The notes beneath the pieces were generated by a model. That model searched no databases, was not told where the DNA came from, and saw nothing but the letters and a program-made list of their open reading frames with translations. A DNA stretch of 64,000 nt, taken from positions 3,410,001 through 3,474,000 of the forward strand of contig NZ_CP075691.1 of the NCBI RefSeq assembly GCF_020026305.1. The letters are read 5' to 3'. The position numbers and the translations under genes are program-made. The DNA is from Streptomyces sp. 135. GTDB taxonomy: Bacteria; Actinomycetota; Actinomycetes; Streptomycetales; Streptomycetaceae. Positions within the stretch are counted from its first letter, which is position 1; every line of letters starts with the position of its first letter. Positions 22,603 to 32,026 of the stretch are shown here, piece after piece.

Positions 22603-23906
22603 CCTCACCGTCCTTCCGGGTGTGGGCCGTCCCCGGGCTGCCCGAGGTGCGGGAAGGCGACGACCTCGCCAAGCTGATCGCGGCCGCCGAACCGGGGCTC
22701 GCCGACGGTGACGTCCTGCTCGTCACGTCGAAGATCGTCAGCAAGGCCGAGGGGCGGATCGTCGAGGCGAGCGACCGCGAGGCGGCCATCGACGCGGAGG
22801 CCGTGCGGGTCGTCGCGCGGCGCGGGACCCTGCGGATCGTGGAGAACCGCCAGGGGCTCGTGATGGCCGCGGCCGGTGTCGACGCGTCGAACACTCCGTC
22901 AGGGACGGTGTTGCTGCTGCCCGAGGATCCCGACGCCTCCGCTCGCGCCGTGCGGGACGGGGTGCGCGAAGCGCTGGGGGTCGAGGTCGGCGTCATCGTC
23001 ACGGATACGTTCGGGCGGCCTTGGCGCGCCGGGCTCACCGATGTCGCCATCGGGGCGGCGGGGGTGCGGGTGCTCGATGATCTGCGGGGCGGGGTGGACG
23101 CGTACGGCAATCCGCTGAGCGCGACCGTTGTCGCCACGGGCGACGAGCTGGCCGCCGCGGGGGACCTCGTCAAGGGCAAGGCCGCGGGGCTGCCGGTCGC
23201 CGTCGTGCGGGGGCTGGGGCATGCCGTGGTCGGTGACTCCGCCCCCGACGCCGGGGCGCGGGCCTTGGTGCGTGACGCGCGGGACGACATGTTCCGGCTC
23301 GGGACGTCCGAAGCGGTGCGGGAAGCGGTGGCGCTGCGGCGGACCGTGCGGGAGTTCACGGACCAGGAGGTCGATCCCGGGGCCGTGCGGCGCGCCGTCG
23401 CCGCGGCGGTCACCGCGCCGGCGCCGCATCACACGACGCCGTGGCGGTTCGTGCTGCTGGAGTCCGCGGCGGCGCGGAGTGCGTTGCTGGACGCGATGCG
23501 GGACGCGTGGATCGCGGATCTGCGGCGGGACGGGAAGTCCGAGGAGTCCATCGCCAAGCGGGTGCGGCGCGGGGACGTGTTGCGCAAGGCGCCGCTGCTG
23601 GTCGTGCCGTGCATGGTGATGGACGGTTCCCATACGTACGGGGACGCGCGGCGGGACGGGGCCGAGCGGGACATGTTCGTGGTCGCGGCGGGGGCCGGGG
23701 TGCAGAACTTTCTCGTGGCGTTGGCCGGGGAGCGGCTTGGGTCGGCCTGGGTCTCTTCGACGATGTTCTGTCGGGATGTCGTGCGGGAGGTTCTTGAGTT
23801 GCCGGGGGGATGGGAGCCGATGGGGGCGGTGGCTGTGGGGCACCCGGCGGGGGCGCCTCCCGCTCGGGGGGAGCGGGATGTGGGGGGCTTTATCGCTGTT
23901 CGGTGA
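22599..23906 (+). CDS. fbiB: coenzyme F420-0:L-glutamate ligase / FMN-dependent reductase
   Basis: A 435-residue bifunctional FbiB. The N-terminal half (residues 1-245) is the CofE-type ligase adding gamma-glutamates to F420-0, with [20 protein letters not shown] and [21 protein letters not shown] motifs. The C-terminal half (from about 250, [20 protein letters not shown]) is a nitroreductase-fold FMN domain that reduces dehydro-F420 and promotes polyglutamylation. The start is the GTG at 22599, which overlaps the fbiA stop in a GTGA junction. Length indicates the full two-domain form. Confidence 0.95.
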   Translation: MTSPSFRVWAVPGLPEVREGDDLAKLIAAAEPGLADGDVLLVTSKIVSKAEGRIVEASDREAAIDAEAVRVVARRGTLRIVENRQGLVMAAAGVDASNTPSGTVLLLPEDPDASARAVRDGVREALGVEVGVIVTDTFGRPWRAGLTDVAIGAAGVRVLDDLRGGVDAYGNPLSATVVATGDELAAAGDLVKGKAAGLPVAVVRGLGHAVVGDSAPDAGARALVRDARDDMFRLGTSEAVREAVALRRTVREFTDQEVDPGAVRRAVAAAVTAPAPHHTTPWRFVLLESAAARSALLDAMRDAWIADLRRDGKSEESIAKRVRRGDVLRKAPLLVVPCMVMDGSHTYGDARRDGAERDMFVVAAGAGVQNFLVALAGERLGSAWVSSTMFCRDVVREVLELPGGWEPMGAVAVGHPAGAPPARGERDVGGFIAVR

Positions 23907-24003
23907 GGGGCCGGGCGGGGGCGTTGGGTGGGGGCTGCTGCGGGCCGGTTTTCGGGTGCCGGTTGGGGTGTGGCTGGTCGCGCCCCTGACGGGGCGGTGC
24001 GGC

Positions 24004-25002
24004 TCAGAGTAGGGCGATGTCTGTTTTGCGCATGCGTGGGGCTCTGCGGGGTGGGGTGTGGCCGCTCAGGAGGATGAGGCGGGCTGCTCGGTGGCGTTGG
24101 CCCTTGTAGGGGGTCAGGAGGCGCAGCATCGTTTCGTCGTCCGCGTCGCGGTCGTCCGCCAGGGCGTGGCCGATGATGCCGGGGAGGTGGAGGTCGCCGA
24201 CCGTGACCGCGTCGGGGGCGCCGTTGCTGCGCTGAACCGTCTCGGCCGAGGTCCAGGGGCCGATGCCGGGGATCAGCTCCAGGCGGGCCTGGGCCTGGAG
24301 CGGCTCCATCGTGGACGCCTCCTCCATGCGGCGGGCCACCTTCACCGCGCGCAGGATCGTCGACGCCCGCTTGTTGTCGACGCCCGCCTTGTGCCACTCC
24401 CACGAAGGGATCAGGGACCAGGTGCGGGGGTCCGGCATCACGTACATCCGGGGGGTGGGGCCGGGCGCCGGCTCGCCGTGGCCGCGGACCAGGAGGCGCC
24501 AGGCGCGGTAGGCCTCGTCCGCGGTGATCTTCTGTTCCAGGATCGAGGGGATCAGGGATTCGAGGATCAGCCCCGTGCGCACCAGACGCAGGCCGGGGCG
24601 GCGGCGGGCCGTCGCGGCGACCAGGCGGTGGCGGGGTGCGAAGGCAGCGGGGTCGTCCGACTCGCCGAGGAGGGTCGGGAGGCGGTCGAGGAACCAGGCC
24701 GCGCCCGGGCCCCAGGCCTCGGCCTCCACCGCGCCGGAGCGGAGCGCGACGCGCAGGGTGCCGGGACCCTCGGGCGTGCGGCTCGCGCGCCAGACCGAGC
24801 CGTCCGGGGTCATCCGGAAGGTGGGGTCACCGGGGCCGCGCCGCAGGGGGCCGAGGGTCGCGCCCAGGTCCAGGGGGAACGGCGGCCGCCAGGAACGGGT
24901 GAGCGGCGGCGCCGCGCTCTGGCGGGGGACGCCGGACGGCACGGCCGTCTCGCCGCCGCGCACGGTGGTGCGGGTGGGGCGCGGGGTGAAACGGGACGAC
25001 AT
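24004..25002 (-). CDS. AlkA-like DNA-3-methyladenine glycosylase
   Basis: A 332-residue HhH-GPD superfamily protein, probably excising alkylated bases. The helix-hairpin-helix is seen as LELIPGIGPWTSAETVQRS near residue 243, followed by DAVTVGDLHLP, whose Asp is the likely catalytic residue. The N-terminal AlkA-like beta region starts near PPFPLDLGATLGPLRRG. The ATG at 25002 (MSSRFTPRPTRTTVRGG) is preferred; the frame's upstream extension overlaps the next gene. No iron-sulfur cysteines are present. The exact substrate is uncertain. Confidence 0.85.
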   Translation of the reverse strand: MSSRFTPRPTRTTVRGGETAVPSGVPRQSAAPPLTRSWRPPFPLDLGATLGPLRRGPGDPTFRMTPDGSVWRASRTPEGPGTLRVALRSGAVEAEAWGPGAAWFLDRLPTLLGESDDPAAFAPRHRLVAATARRRPGLRLVRTGLILESLIPSILEQKITADEAYRAWRLLVRGHGEPAPGPTPRMYVMPDPRTWSLIPSWEWHKAGVDNKRASTILRAVKVARRMEEASTMEPLQAQARLELIPGIGPWTSAETVQRSNGAPDAVTVGDLHLPGIIGHALADDRDADDETMLRLLTPYKGQRHRAARLILLSGHTPPRRAPRMRKTDIALL

Positions 25003-25040
25003 CTTTATGAGGGTAGGCGACGCCCGCCGTCGCCGGGGCG

Positions 25041-26123
25041 TCACTGGTCGGAGGAGAAGCGGACCGCGCCCGCCGGGAGCGTGGCCCCGCACCAGACGCG
25101 TACGCCTTCGCGCAGTTCGTTGTCGGCGCCGACGCTCGCTCCGTCGCCGACGACCGCCCCGCGGAGCGCCGTGCGCGCCCCGACACGGGCGTCCTCGCCG
25201 ACGAGGGAGTCGGTGATCACCGCGCCCGGTTCGACGACCGCGCCGGACAGGATCGTGCTGCCGGAGATCCGCGCGCCCTCGCCCACCCGGGCGTTCTCGC
25301 CGACGACCGTGCCGCCGGTGAGCTTGGCGTCCGGGGCGACGCGGGCGGTGGGCAGGACGAGGCTCTCACCGCGGCGTCCGGGCACCGCCGGGGAGGGCGC
25401 GCGGCCGAGGACGAGGTCCGCCGAGCCGCGTACGAACGCCTGGGGCGTACCGAGGTCCAGCCAGTAGGTGGAGTCGACCATGCCCTGGAGGTGGGCGCCC
25501 GAGGAGAGGAGGTCGGGGAAGGTCTCTCGTTCGACCGAGACGGGGCGGCCCGCCGGGATCGTGTCGATGACCGAGCGGCGGAAGACGTACGCACCCGCGT
25601 TGATCTGGTCGGTGACGATCTCCTCCGGGGTCTGCGGCTTCTCCAGGAAGGCCGTGACACGCCCGGTCGGATCGGTCGGGACCAGGCCGTACGCCCTCGG
25701 GTCCGCGACCCGGGTCAGATGCAGGGAGACGTCGGCGCCGGACGTCTCGTGGGTGTCGACCAGAGCCCGGATGTCGAGGCCGGTGAGGATGTCGCCGTTG
25801 AAGATCAGGACCGGGTCGTCGGGAGCCGAGCGCAGACGGGACGCCACATTGCGGATCGCGCCGCCGGTGCCCAGGGGCTCGGTCTCCGTGACGTACTCGA
25901 TGTGGAGGCCGAGCGCGGAGCCGTCGCCGAAGTACGGCTCGAAGACCTCGGCGAGGTAGGAGGTGGCGAGAACGATGTGTTCCACGCCCGCCGCGCGGGC
26001 CCGCGCCAGTTGATGCGTGAGGAACGGGACGCCCGCCGCCGGGACCATCGGCTTCGGGGTGTGGACCGTGAGCGGCCGCAGCCGGGTTCCTTTGCCGCCG
26101 ACCAGGAGGATCGCTTCTGTCAC
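25041..26123 (-). CDS. sugar nucleotidyltransferase (mannose-1-phosphate guanylyltransferase-like)
   Basis: A 360-residue NTP:sugar-1-phosphate transferase. The signature VGGKGTRLRPLTVHTPKPMV (residues 8-27), LGTGGAIRNVASRL near 84 and FNGDILTGLDI near 109 define the catalytic domain. The C-terminal third (from about residue 245) is a left-handed beta-helix of hexapeptide repeats such as GENARVGEGARISGSTI. This architecture fits actinobacterial GDP-mannose pyrophosphorylases, which would use the mannose-1-phosphate made by ManB. Glucose-1-phosphate use cannot be excluded. The GTG start is at 26123. Confidence 0.85.
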   Translation of the reverse strand: MTEAILLVGGKGTRLRPLTVHTPKPMVPAAGVPFLTHQLARARAAGVEHIVLATSYLAEVFEPYFGDGSALGLHIEYVTETEPLGTGGAIRNVASRLRSAPDDPVLIFNGDILTGLDIRALVDTHETSGADVSLHLTRVADPRAYGLVPTDPTGRVTAFLEKPQTPEEIVTDQINAGAYVFRRSVIDTIPAGRPVSVERETFPDLLSSGAHLQGMVDSTYWLDLGTPQAFVRGSADLVLGRAPSPAVPGRRGESLVLPTARVAPDAKLTGGTVVGENARVGEGARISGSTILSGAVVEPGAVITDSLVGEDARVGARTALRGAVVGDGASVGADNELREGVRVWCGATLPAGAVRFSSDQ

Positions 26124-26228
26124 CTGTCGTCTCTGCTTCCTGCTGGGGCCGGCCGAACTTGAGTTTCGGCCGGCCAGTGTATGCAGACGGATGTGCAGAT
26201 CGTGCAGTTCGTACAGTGCGACCGGGCT

Positions 26229-27602
26229 TCAGCGCCCCTGGTAGCGGGCCGCGGAGGACCGGGCCGTGCCGAGCTTTGCGTACAGCTGCTTACCGGGACA
26301 TTCCGTGGCGTATCCGTCACGATGCCCTGAGATCACCCTAAGTTTGACGTTCGTGCCTTTCTTGTACAGGTTGCCGCCGCCGGACTGCAAGCTGGTGGTA
26401 CCACTGGGGTCGGCGCCGTGCAGGCCGAGCTTCCACGCGGCCAGCCGGGCGATGGCGTTCACGGCCGCCTTCGGCGGATTGGCGCTGCTGTAGGTGCCGA
26501 GGACGGCGATGCCCGTGCTGTTCGCGTTGAAACCGAGAGTGTGGGCCCCGAGGACCGGCTTGGCCACACCTCCGGCGCGTCCTTCGTAGATGTTTCCGCA
26601 CTTGTCGATCGCGAAGTTGTAGCCGAAGTCACGCCAGCCACTGCTCTTGACGTGGTAGCGGTAGATGCTGCGGAGTACGGATCCGGCCTGTGAGCAGCGG
26701 TAATTGTTGCCGGACGCGCTGTGGTGCACGAAGGCGGCCTTCACCGTCTGGGTGTACGCGAATTCCTTCTCGCGGATCCGCTCGTCAGCGCCCCAGCCCT
26801 TGCGCGTGATGATGCGCGGGCGCGGGCCGATGTAGGGCCGGGCCTGACCGGCCACTTCGGGGGCGCCGCGGCCGGCGAGCAGCTCGTCCTCCGTCTGTTG
26901 CTTGGTCAGCTCCGGGATCACGGCGGCTTCCATCGGTGCGAGGTCCGCGTTGACGGCCGAGGCGGCGGCCGACTCGACGGTCACGGCGGGGGTGAGGGCC
27001 GGTGCCTCGGTCTGGCCGCCGCGCGGTGGCGGCTCGTCGCCCGGATCGACCAGTTCGAGGCGGAGCCCCTCGGGGAGCAGGCCGCGGCCGGAGGCCTGGT
27101 CGCCATGCCGGTCGTACTCCGCCCGTACGCGGATCTCCACGCCGTCGGAGTTGCCGACCCACAGGGGGGCGGTGGAGCCGCGGACCTTGCCGGTGCCGCG
27201 CTCCAAGGTCTCGGGGTCGGCCGCGTGTTCGTGGTTGTGCGTCTCCACGCTCTGCCAGCCGGACCAGGTGGTGGTGCCGCTGGCGCGGGTGCGGACCTGG
27301 ACGGTGCCGCGCAACTCGTCGGCCGGGTCGTCCCAGACGACCCCCACCAGGGCGAACGGGCGGACGTCGCGCCGGGTCAGGCCCTGTTCCCGCTCGTCCG
27401 GGCCGGACGAGCGGTCGGAGGCGAGCGGGGCGAGCGGCAGGGACTGGGTGCTGCCGGGGATGCCTTCGGCAGCGGGCGGGGCGGCGGGCGTCGTGGCCCG
27501 GGCGGCGGACGACGGCAGGGCGAGGGGCAGGGCCAGGGCGGCCGCGCAGGTGACGCCGATCGAGGAAGCAAGGAATCCACGCATACGTCTGATCGTCGGC
27601 AT
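26229..27602 (-). CDS. secreted peptidoglycan-recognition-type N-acetylmuramoyl-L-alanine amidase
   Basis: About 457 residues from ATG 27602 (MPTIRRMRGFLASSIG); ATG 27584 is an equally weakly supported alternative. The N-terminus is a signal peptide (basic, hydrophobic, then ALPSSAARA). Residues around 60-230 are an actinobacterial extension, and the C-terminal 170 residues form a PGRP/amidase-2 domain: AFVHHSASGNNYRCSQAGSV, GYNFAIDKCGNIYEGRAGG and LRVISGHRDGYATECPG supply the zinc ligands (two His and Cys). It should cleave the amide between muramic acid and the stem peptide outside the cell. It is divergent from the TIGR03089 gene. Confidence 0.9.
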   Translation of the reverse strand: MPTIRRMRGFLASSIGVTCAAALALPLALPSSAARATTPAAPPAAEGIPGSTQSLPLAPLASDRSSGPDEREQGLTRRDVRPFALVGVVWDDPADELRGTVQVRTRASGTTTWSGWQSVETHNHEHAADPETLERGTGKVRGSTAPLWVGNSDGVEIRVRAEYDRHGDQASGRGLLPEGLRLELVDPGDEPPPRGGQTEAPALTPAVTVESAAASAVNADLAPMEAAVIPELTKQQTEDELLAGRGAPEVAGQARPYIGPRPRIITRKGWGADERIREKEFAYTQTVKAAFVHHSASGNNYRCSQAGSVLRSIYRYHVKSSGWRDFGYNFAIDKCGNIYEGRAGGVAKPVLGAHTLGFNANSTGIAVLGTYSSANPPKAAVNAIARLAAWKLGLHGADPSGTTSLQSGGGNLYKKGTNVKLRVISGHRDGYATECPGKQLYAKLGTARSSAARYQGR

Positions 27603-27721
27603 ACCGGAACATATCTGTCCATCCGGGAATTGACGGGTCGTCGCCCCTGAGCGGCCGAACCGGTGGTCCGCTCTCCCCGCCACGCCGGGGGCCGTGCGGG
27701 TGCCCGCGTACCCTTGCGCCC

Positions 27722-28474
27722 GTGAACGCCAACGACCGCACCCCTGCCGACCTGCTGCGATCCGCGCTCGCCGCGGATCCCGGCCGTCCTCTGGTCACCT
27801 TCTACGACGACGCCACGGGCGAGCGCGTGGAATTGTCCGTGGCCACCTTCGCCAATTGGGTGGCCAAGACCGCCAATCTGCTCCAGGGCGATCTCGCCGC
27901 CGAACCGGGTGACCGGGCCGTGCTGTTGCTGCCCGCGCACTGGCAGACGGCCGTGTGGCTGCTCGCCTGTTCGTCGGTGGGCGTGGTCGCGGACGTGGGT
28001 GGTGACCCGGCCGCGGCGGATCTCGTCGTCAGCGGTCCGGACACGTTGGAGGCGGCGCGTGCCTGTTCCGGGGAGCGGGTCGCGCTCGCGCTGCGGCCGC
28101 TCGGCGGGCGGTTTCCGCAGCCGCCGGGGAGCTTCGCCGACTACGCGGTGGAGGTGCCGGGCCAGGGGGACCGGTTCGCGCCGTACGCGCCCGTCGATCC
28201 GGACGCGCCTGCCCTCGCGGTCGGCGGGGCGGAGCTGTCCGGCGCGGGAGTGGTGGAGCGGGCCCGTGCCGATGCCGGGCGGCTCGGTGTCACGGCCGGG
28301 TCCCGGGTGCTTTCCGGGCTGTCGTACGGGACCTGGGAGGGGCTGAGCTGCGGGTTGTATGCGGCGCTGGCGGTGGGCGGGTCGGTGGTGCTGTGCCGGC
28401 ATCTCGATCAGCTTGCGGAGGGGGGGCTGGAGAAGCGGGTCGAGGATGAGCGGGTGACTGTCACCGTGCGGTGA
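27722..28474 (+). CDS. TIGR03089 family protein
   Basis: A 250-residue protein beginning at GTG 27722 (VNANDRTPADLLRSALAADP). It resembles the N-terminal part of acyl-CoA synthetase/AMP-binding enzymes (VTFYDDATGERVELSVATFANWVAK, then GDRAVLLLPAHWQTAVWLLAC) but is only half their length and lacks the C-terminal adenylation motifs. This matches the actinobacterial TIGR03089 family, often adjacent to LCP genes. Function is unknown; a non-catalytic remnant of an adenylating enzyme is plausible. Confidence 0.85.
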   Translation: MNANDRTPADLLRSALAADPGRPLVTFYDDATGERVELSVATFANWVAKTANLLQGDLAAEPGDRAVLLLPAHWQTAVWLLACSSVGVVADVGGDPAAADLVVSGPDTLEAARACSGERVALALRPLGGRFPQPPGSFADYAVEVPGQGDRFAPYAPVDPDAPALAVGGAELSGAGVVERARADAGRLGVTAGSRVLSGLSYGTWEGLSCGLYAALAVGGSVVLCRHLDQLAEGGLEKRVEDERVTVTVR

Positions 28475-28510
28475 CGCCTCGCGGGCTGGTTTTCGGCTGC
28501 CGGTTCGTCG

Positions 28511-28550
28511 TGGCTGGGCGCGCAGTTCCCCGCGCCCCTTGGCGGGGGCG
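28511..28550 (+). repeat. dispersed Streptomyces-type intergenic repeat, copy 1
   Basis: Contains TGGCTGGGCGCGCAGTTCCC followed by CGCGCCCC, then a short G-rich complement that can pair with the C-run. The same core recurs at 49.7-50.0 kb and 53.6-53.8 kb. It lies in the spacer between the TIGR03089 gene and the first LCP gene. Confidence 0.6.
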
Positions 28551-28699
28551 GGTCGCGTCCGGCGGGCTTGTGTGGCCGGGTGGGGGTCACTCCTTCGGCC
28601 TACGTGGGGGACGGACCCAGAGGCCACCGGCGCCGCGTCGGTCCATGGTCGTAAGGGACGTAGCACGCACCGACGCAGCCGTGAGGGGTGGACGTACAC

Positions 28700-29965
28700 G
28701 TGACCGACACCGCGGGCGCGGCATGGGAGCCCAAGGCCACGTACGGACCCGGGACGGGGGCGAGCCCCACCGGGGAGGGCGTGGTGCGCCGGCGGCGGCG
28801 CTGGCTGCGGGGTGTGGCGCTCGGGGCCGCCGTGCTGGTGCTCGGCGCGGGCGGCGCGGGGTGGGCGGCGTACCAGAAGCTCAACGGCAACATCACGAAG
28901 GACACCGACGCCGCCGCCGAACTCGCCCGCTACGACAGGGAGCGGCCGGCGCCGCTGGTGCACGACGCGCAGAACATCCTGCTCATCGGCTCCGACACGC
29001 GCGCCGGCGACAACCGCAAGTACGGCAGGGACCGGGGCACGCAGCGCTCGGACACCACGATCCTGCTGCACCTGGCCGCCGACCGGCAGAGCGCGACCGC
29101 GGTGTCGATCCCGCGTGACCTGATGGTGGACGTCCCCGGCTGCCGACGGCCCGACGGCTCGCGGACGCGGGCCCAGTTCGCCCAGTTCAACTCGGCGTTC
29201 GAGGTGGGCGGGACGGCCTGCACGATCCGTACCGTCGAGAAGCTCACCGGGATCCGCGTCGACCACCACATGGTCGTGGACTTCGCGGGGTTCAAGGACA
29301 TGGTCGACGCGGTCGACGGCGTGGAGGTGTGCCTCAAGGCGCCGATCGATGACGACGACGCGCATGTGCGGCTCGCCCCCGGCCCGCAGACCCTCGACGG
29401 CGAACAGGCACTGGGGTACGTGCGCGCCCGCAAGAGCCTCGGCACCGGCAGCGACACCGAGCGCATGGACCGCCAGCAGGAATTCCTCGGCGCGCTCGTC
29501 AACAAGGTGCAGAGCAACGACGTCCTGCTGAATCCGTCGAAGCTCTACCCCGTACTCGACGCGGCCACTTCGTCGCTGACCACCGACCCCGCGCTCGCCA
29601 GCCTGCGCGGTCTGTACGAACTCGTGCGCGGCATGCGCAATATCCCCACGGAACGGGTGCAGTTCCTCACCGTCCCGCGGCAGTCGTACACCTACGACGC
29701 GAACCGCGACGAGCTGGTCGAACCGGCGGCGGAGCAGCTCTTCACGCGCCTTCGCACCGACAGCCCGGTCGCGGTGATCCCGGAGCGGGCCCGGAACCCC
29801 CGGGAATCGGCGCCGAGCCAGGATCAGGCGTACCGGGGGGATCCGGACCATTCAGACAGTGACGACAGTGAAGACAGTGACGGGAAGCCCGACGATCCTT
29901 CACATACGCCGTCTCCCGCACCGACATTCCGGGGCAACACGGCGGCGGAAGCCGCCTGCGAGTAA
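28700..29965 (+). CDS. LytR-CpsA-Psr (LCP) family protein 1
   Basis: A membrane-anchored phosphotransferase-type protein expected to attach lipid-linked glycopolymers (teichoic or teichuronic acid-like) to peptidoglycan. A basic cytoplasmic stretch RRRRRWLRG precedes one transmembrane helix (about residues 40-60). The LCP domain carries NILLIGSDTRAGD, SDTTILLHLAADRQSATAVS and IPRDLMVDVPG, with conserved Asp/Arg residues. The C-terminal tail is Asp/Ser-rich and ends AAEAACE; there is no LytR_C domain. GTG 28700 is chosen because AGGGG lies 11 nt upstream; in-frame GTG 28688 adds four codons. It is first of five LCP genes in 10 kb. Confidence 0.9.
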   Translation: MTDTAGAAWEPKATYGPGTGASPTGEGVVRRRRRWLRGVALGAAVLVLGAGGAGWAAYQKLNGNITKDTDAAAELARYDRERPAPLVHDAQNILLIGSDTRAGDNRKYGRDRGTQRSDTTILLHLAADRQSATAVSIPRDLMVDVPGCRRPDGSRTRAQFAQFNSAFEVGGTACTIRTVEKLTGIRVDHHMVVDFAGFKDMVDAVDGVEVCLKAPIDDDDAHVRLAPGPQTLDGEQALGYVRARKSLGTGSDTERMDRQQEFLGALVNKVQSNDVLLNPSKLYPVLDAATSSLTTDPALASLRGLYELVRGMRNIPTERVQFLTVPRQSYTYDANRDELVEPAAEQLFTRLRTDSPVAVIPERARNPRESAPSQDQAYRGDPDHSDSDDSEDSDGKPDDPSHTPSPAPTFRGNTAAEAACE

Positions 29966-30191
29966 AGCGATGCCCAAGGGAATGCGGCCGGCCCATAAGA
30001 AATTGGGCGGATTGCCCAGTTGTAGGGGAGTGGAATTTGTCACCGGCGTCGTCCGGCGCTGAACTGGGCGGATAGTGTGAGCGCTCCGGTGCGCCGGGCC
30101 CTGAAGGCCTCGCACCGCTGGAACGACTGACCGAGCGCCTTCTTGAGGGGGATGAGGCGCCGCGTGGCCCCGACGGAGGACGCAAACAACC

Positions 30192-31940
30192 GTGGACGCG
30201 CAAGGCCGTGGGCGGGCGGAGAACATCGATCCCGCAGACCAGTGGGTGCTCAACCCGGACACCGGTGATTACGAGCTGCGACTGAGCCCTTCCACAGGGC
30301 AAGGACCCTCGACGGTACCGGGGCCCCGCAGAGCCGCGTCCCGCCAAGGAGCCCGAGGCCGCTCCGCGCCGGGGCGCGACCGCCAGCGCCCGCGTCCGGG
30401 AGAGCGCGACGAGCGCCGCGAGGTGCCGGGCCAGCGCAGGCGCCGGGTCAAGGAGCCGGAGCCGACCGGCGGCAGGCGCAAGCAGAAGCCGAAGAAGTCC
30501 GCGGGCAAGAAGGCCATGGTGTGGACCGGCGGCACGCTGGCGTTCCTGCTCGTCACGGGCTGCGTCGGCGGTTACCTGTACTACCAGCACCTCAACGACA
30601 ACATCACGTCGATCAACGACGACGGCGCCGGCACCGGCGGCTTCAGCAAGGACCGGGCCATCAACATCCTGGTCGTCGGCACCGACAAGCGCAGCGGCGA
30701 CGGGAACAAGGGCTACGGCGACGAGGGCAGCCTCGGCCACGCGGACACCACGATCCTGCTGCACGTCTCCAAGGACCGTACGAACGCGACCGCGTTGAGC
30801 ATCCCGCGCGACATGATCACGGACATCCCGGACTGCCCCACCACGATGGAGGACGGCAGCAAGAAGACGATCCAGGGCACGAGGAACGCCCGCTTCAACG
30901 AGAGCCTCGGCCAGAACGACCGCACGCCGAGCTGCACGATGCGCACGGTCACGAAGATCACGGGGATAAAGCTCGACCACTTCATGGTGGCCGACTTCAA
31001 CGCGGTCAAGACGCTCTCCAGTGCCGTGGGCGGCGTGGAGGTCTGCCTCGCCAAGGACATCGACGACCCCAAGTCGCATCTGAAGCTGTCCAAGGGCAAG
31101 CACGTGATCGAGGGCGAGCAGGCGCTCGCGTACGTGCGGACGCGGCACGCCGTGGGCAACGGCGGCGACCTGAGCCGCATCGAGTTGCAGCAGCAGTTCC
31201 TCAGCTCGCTGATGCGCAAGCTGAAGTCGAGCGACACCCTCACCAGCCCGAAGAAGATGTTCTCCCTGGCGGAGGCCGGCACCAAGGCCCTCACCGTCGA
31301 CTCCACGATCGCGAACATCATGAAGCTGCGTGACCTCGGCATGGAGCTCGGCAAGCTCGACATGAAGAACCTGACCTTCGCCACGGTGCCGGTCGTCGAC
31401 AACCCGAACGAGAAGGTCCACACCACGGTCGTGCTCAACCCGGCCAAGGCCGACCCCCTCTTCGCGATGATGCGGGCCGACCAGTCGCTGACCGAGGTGA
31501 AGAAGAAGGAGAAGAAGGAGAAGGCCGCGGTGGCCGCCCGTCTCAAGGGCCCCAAGGCCGACGCCTCCGAGGTGCGGGTCGACATCTTCAACGGCAGCGG
31601 CAAGACCGGCGCCGCCCAGACGACTCTCACGTGGCTGCAGAACAACGAGGGCGTGCTCAAGTCCAGCCAGCAGGGGAACGCGCCCTCGGTCATCAAGAAG
31701 ACGACCCTGGAGTACGGCCCGGACCAGGCGGACCAGGCCCGTCGGCTCGCCGACATCATGGGGCTGCCCGCCGCCGCCCTGAAGCCGGGCAAGAGCGAGA
31801 AGAACGCACAGGGACTCCCTGCCATGAAGCTGACGCTGGGCGGCGACTTCGCGGGCGCGGGGGTGCCCATCGCCCCGCCGAAGAAGGCGCCGGAGGGGAT
31901 CCAGAAAGTCGAAGCCGACAAGACTGTGTGCGCCAAGTGA
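30192..31940 (+). CDS. LCP family protein 2 with LytR_C domain
   Basis: A 582-residue protein from GTG 30192, with GGAGGA 11 nt upstream. A 100-residue basic, Arg/Pro/Gly-rich cytoplasmic region precedes one transmembrane helix (MVWTGGTLAFLLVTGCVGGY, near residue 110). The LCP domain shows INILVVGTDKRSGD, ADTTILLHVSKDRTNATAL and SIPRDMITDIPDC. A C-terminal LytR_C domain (VRVDIFNGSGKTGAAQTTL) follows a Lys/Glu-rich linker. The protein ends ADKTVCAK with a lone Cys. The transmembrane boundary motif YLYYQHLN is shared with LCP 3, suggesting duplication. Confidence 0.92.
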   Translation: MDAQGRGRAENIDPADQWVLNPDTGDYELRLSPSTGQGPSTVPGPRRAASRQGARGRSAPGRDRQRPRPGERDERREVPGQRRRRVKEPEPTGGRRKQKPKKSAGKKAMVWTGGTLAFLLVTGCVGGYLYYQHLNDNITSINDDGAGTGGFSKDRAINILVVGTDKRSGDGNKGYGDEGSLGHADTTILLHVSKDRTNATALSIPRDMITDIPDCPTTMEDGSKKTIQGTRNARFNESLGQNDRTPSCTMRTVTKITGIKLDHFMVADFNAVKTLSSAVGGVEVCLAKDIDDPKSHLKLSKGKHVIEGEQALAYVRTRHAVGNGGDLSRIELQQQFLSSLMRKLKSSDTLTSPKKMFSLAEAGTKALTVDSTIANIMKLRDLGMELGKLDMKNLTFATVPVVDNPNEKVHTTVVLNPAKADPLFAMMRADQSLTEVKKKEKKEKAAVAARLKGPKADASEVRVDIFNGSGKTGAAQTTLTWLQNNEGVLKSSQQGNAPSVIKKTTLEYGPDQADQARRLADIMGLPAAALKPGKSEKNAQGLPAMKLTLGGDFAGAGVPIAPPKKAPEGIQKVEADKTVCAK

Positions 31941-32026
31941 CCTGAAGCGGTCGTTTCGCGTCTAACAATGCGCCAAGGCGCCGCGTTGCGGCAGCAGTTC
32001 GGGAACGGGGCGGGGAGGGGCTGGGG

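Noticed and set aside
26785..29851. Long minus-strand frames antisense to the TIGR03089 and first LCP genes
   Set aside because: They lack recognisable motifs and cross intergenic repeats; the plus-strand genes explain the coding signal.
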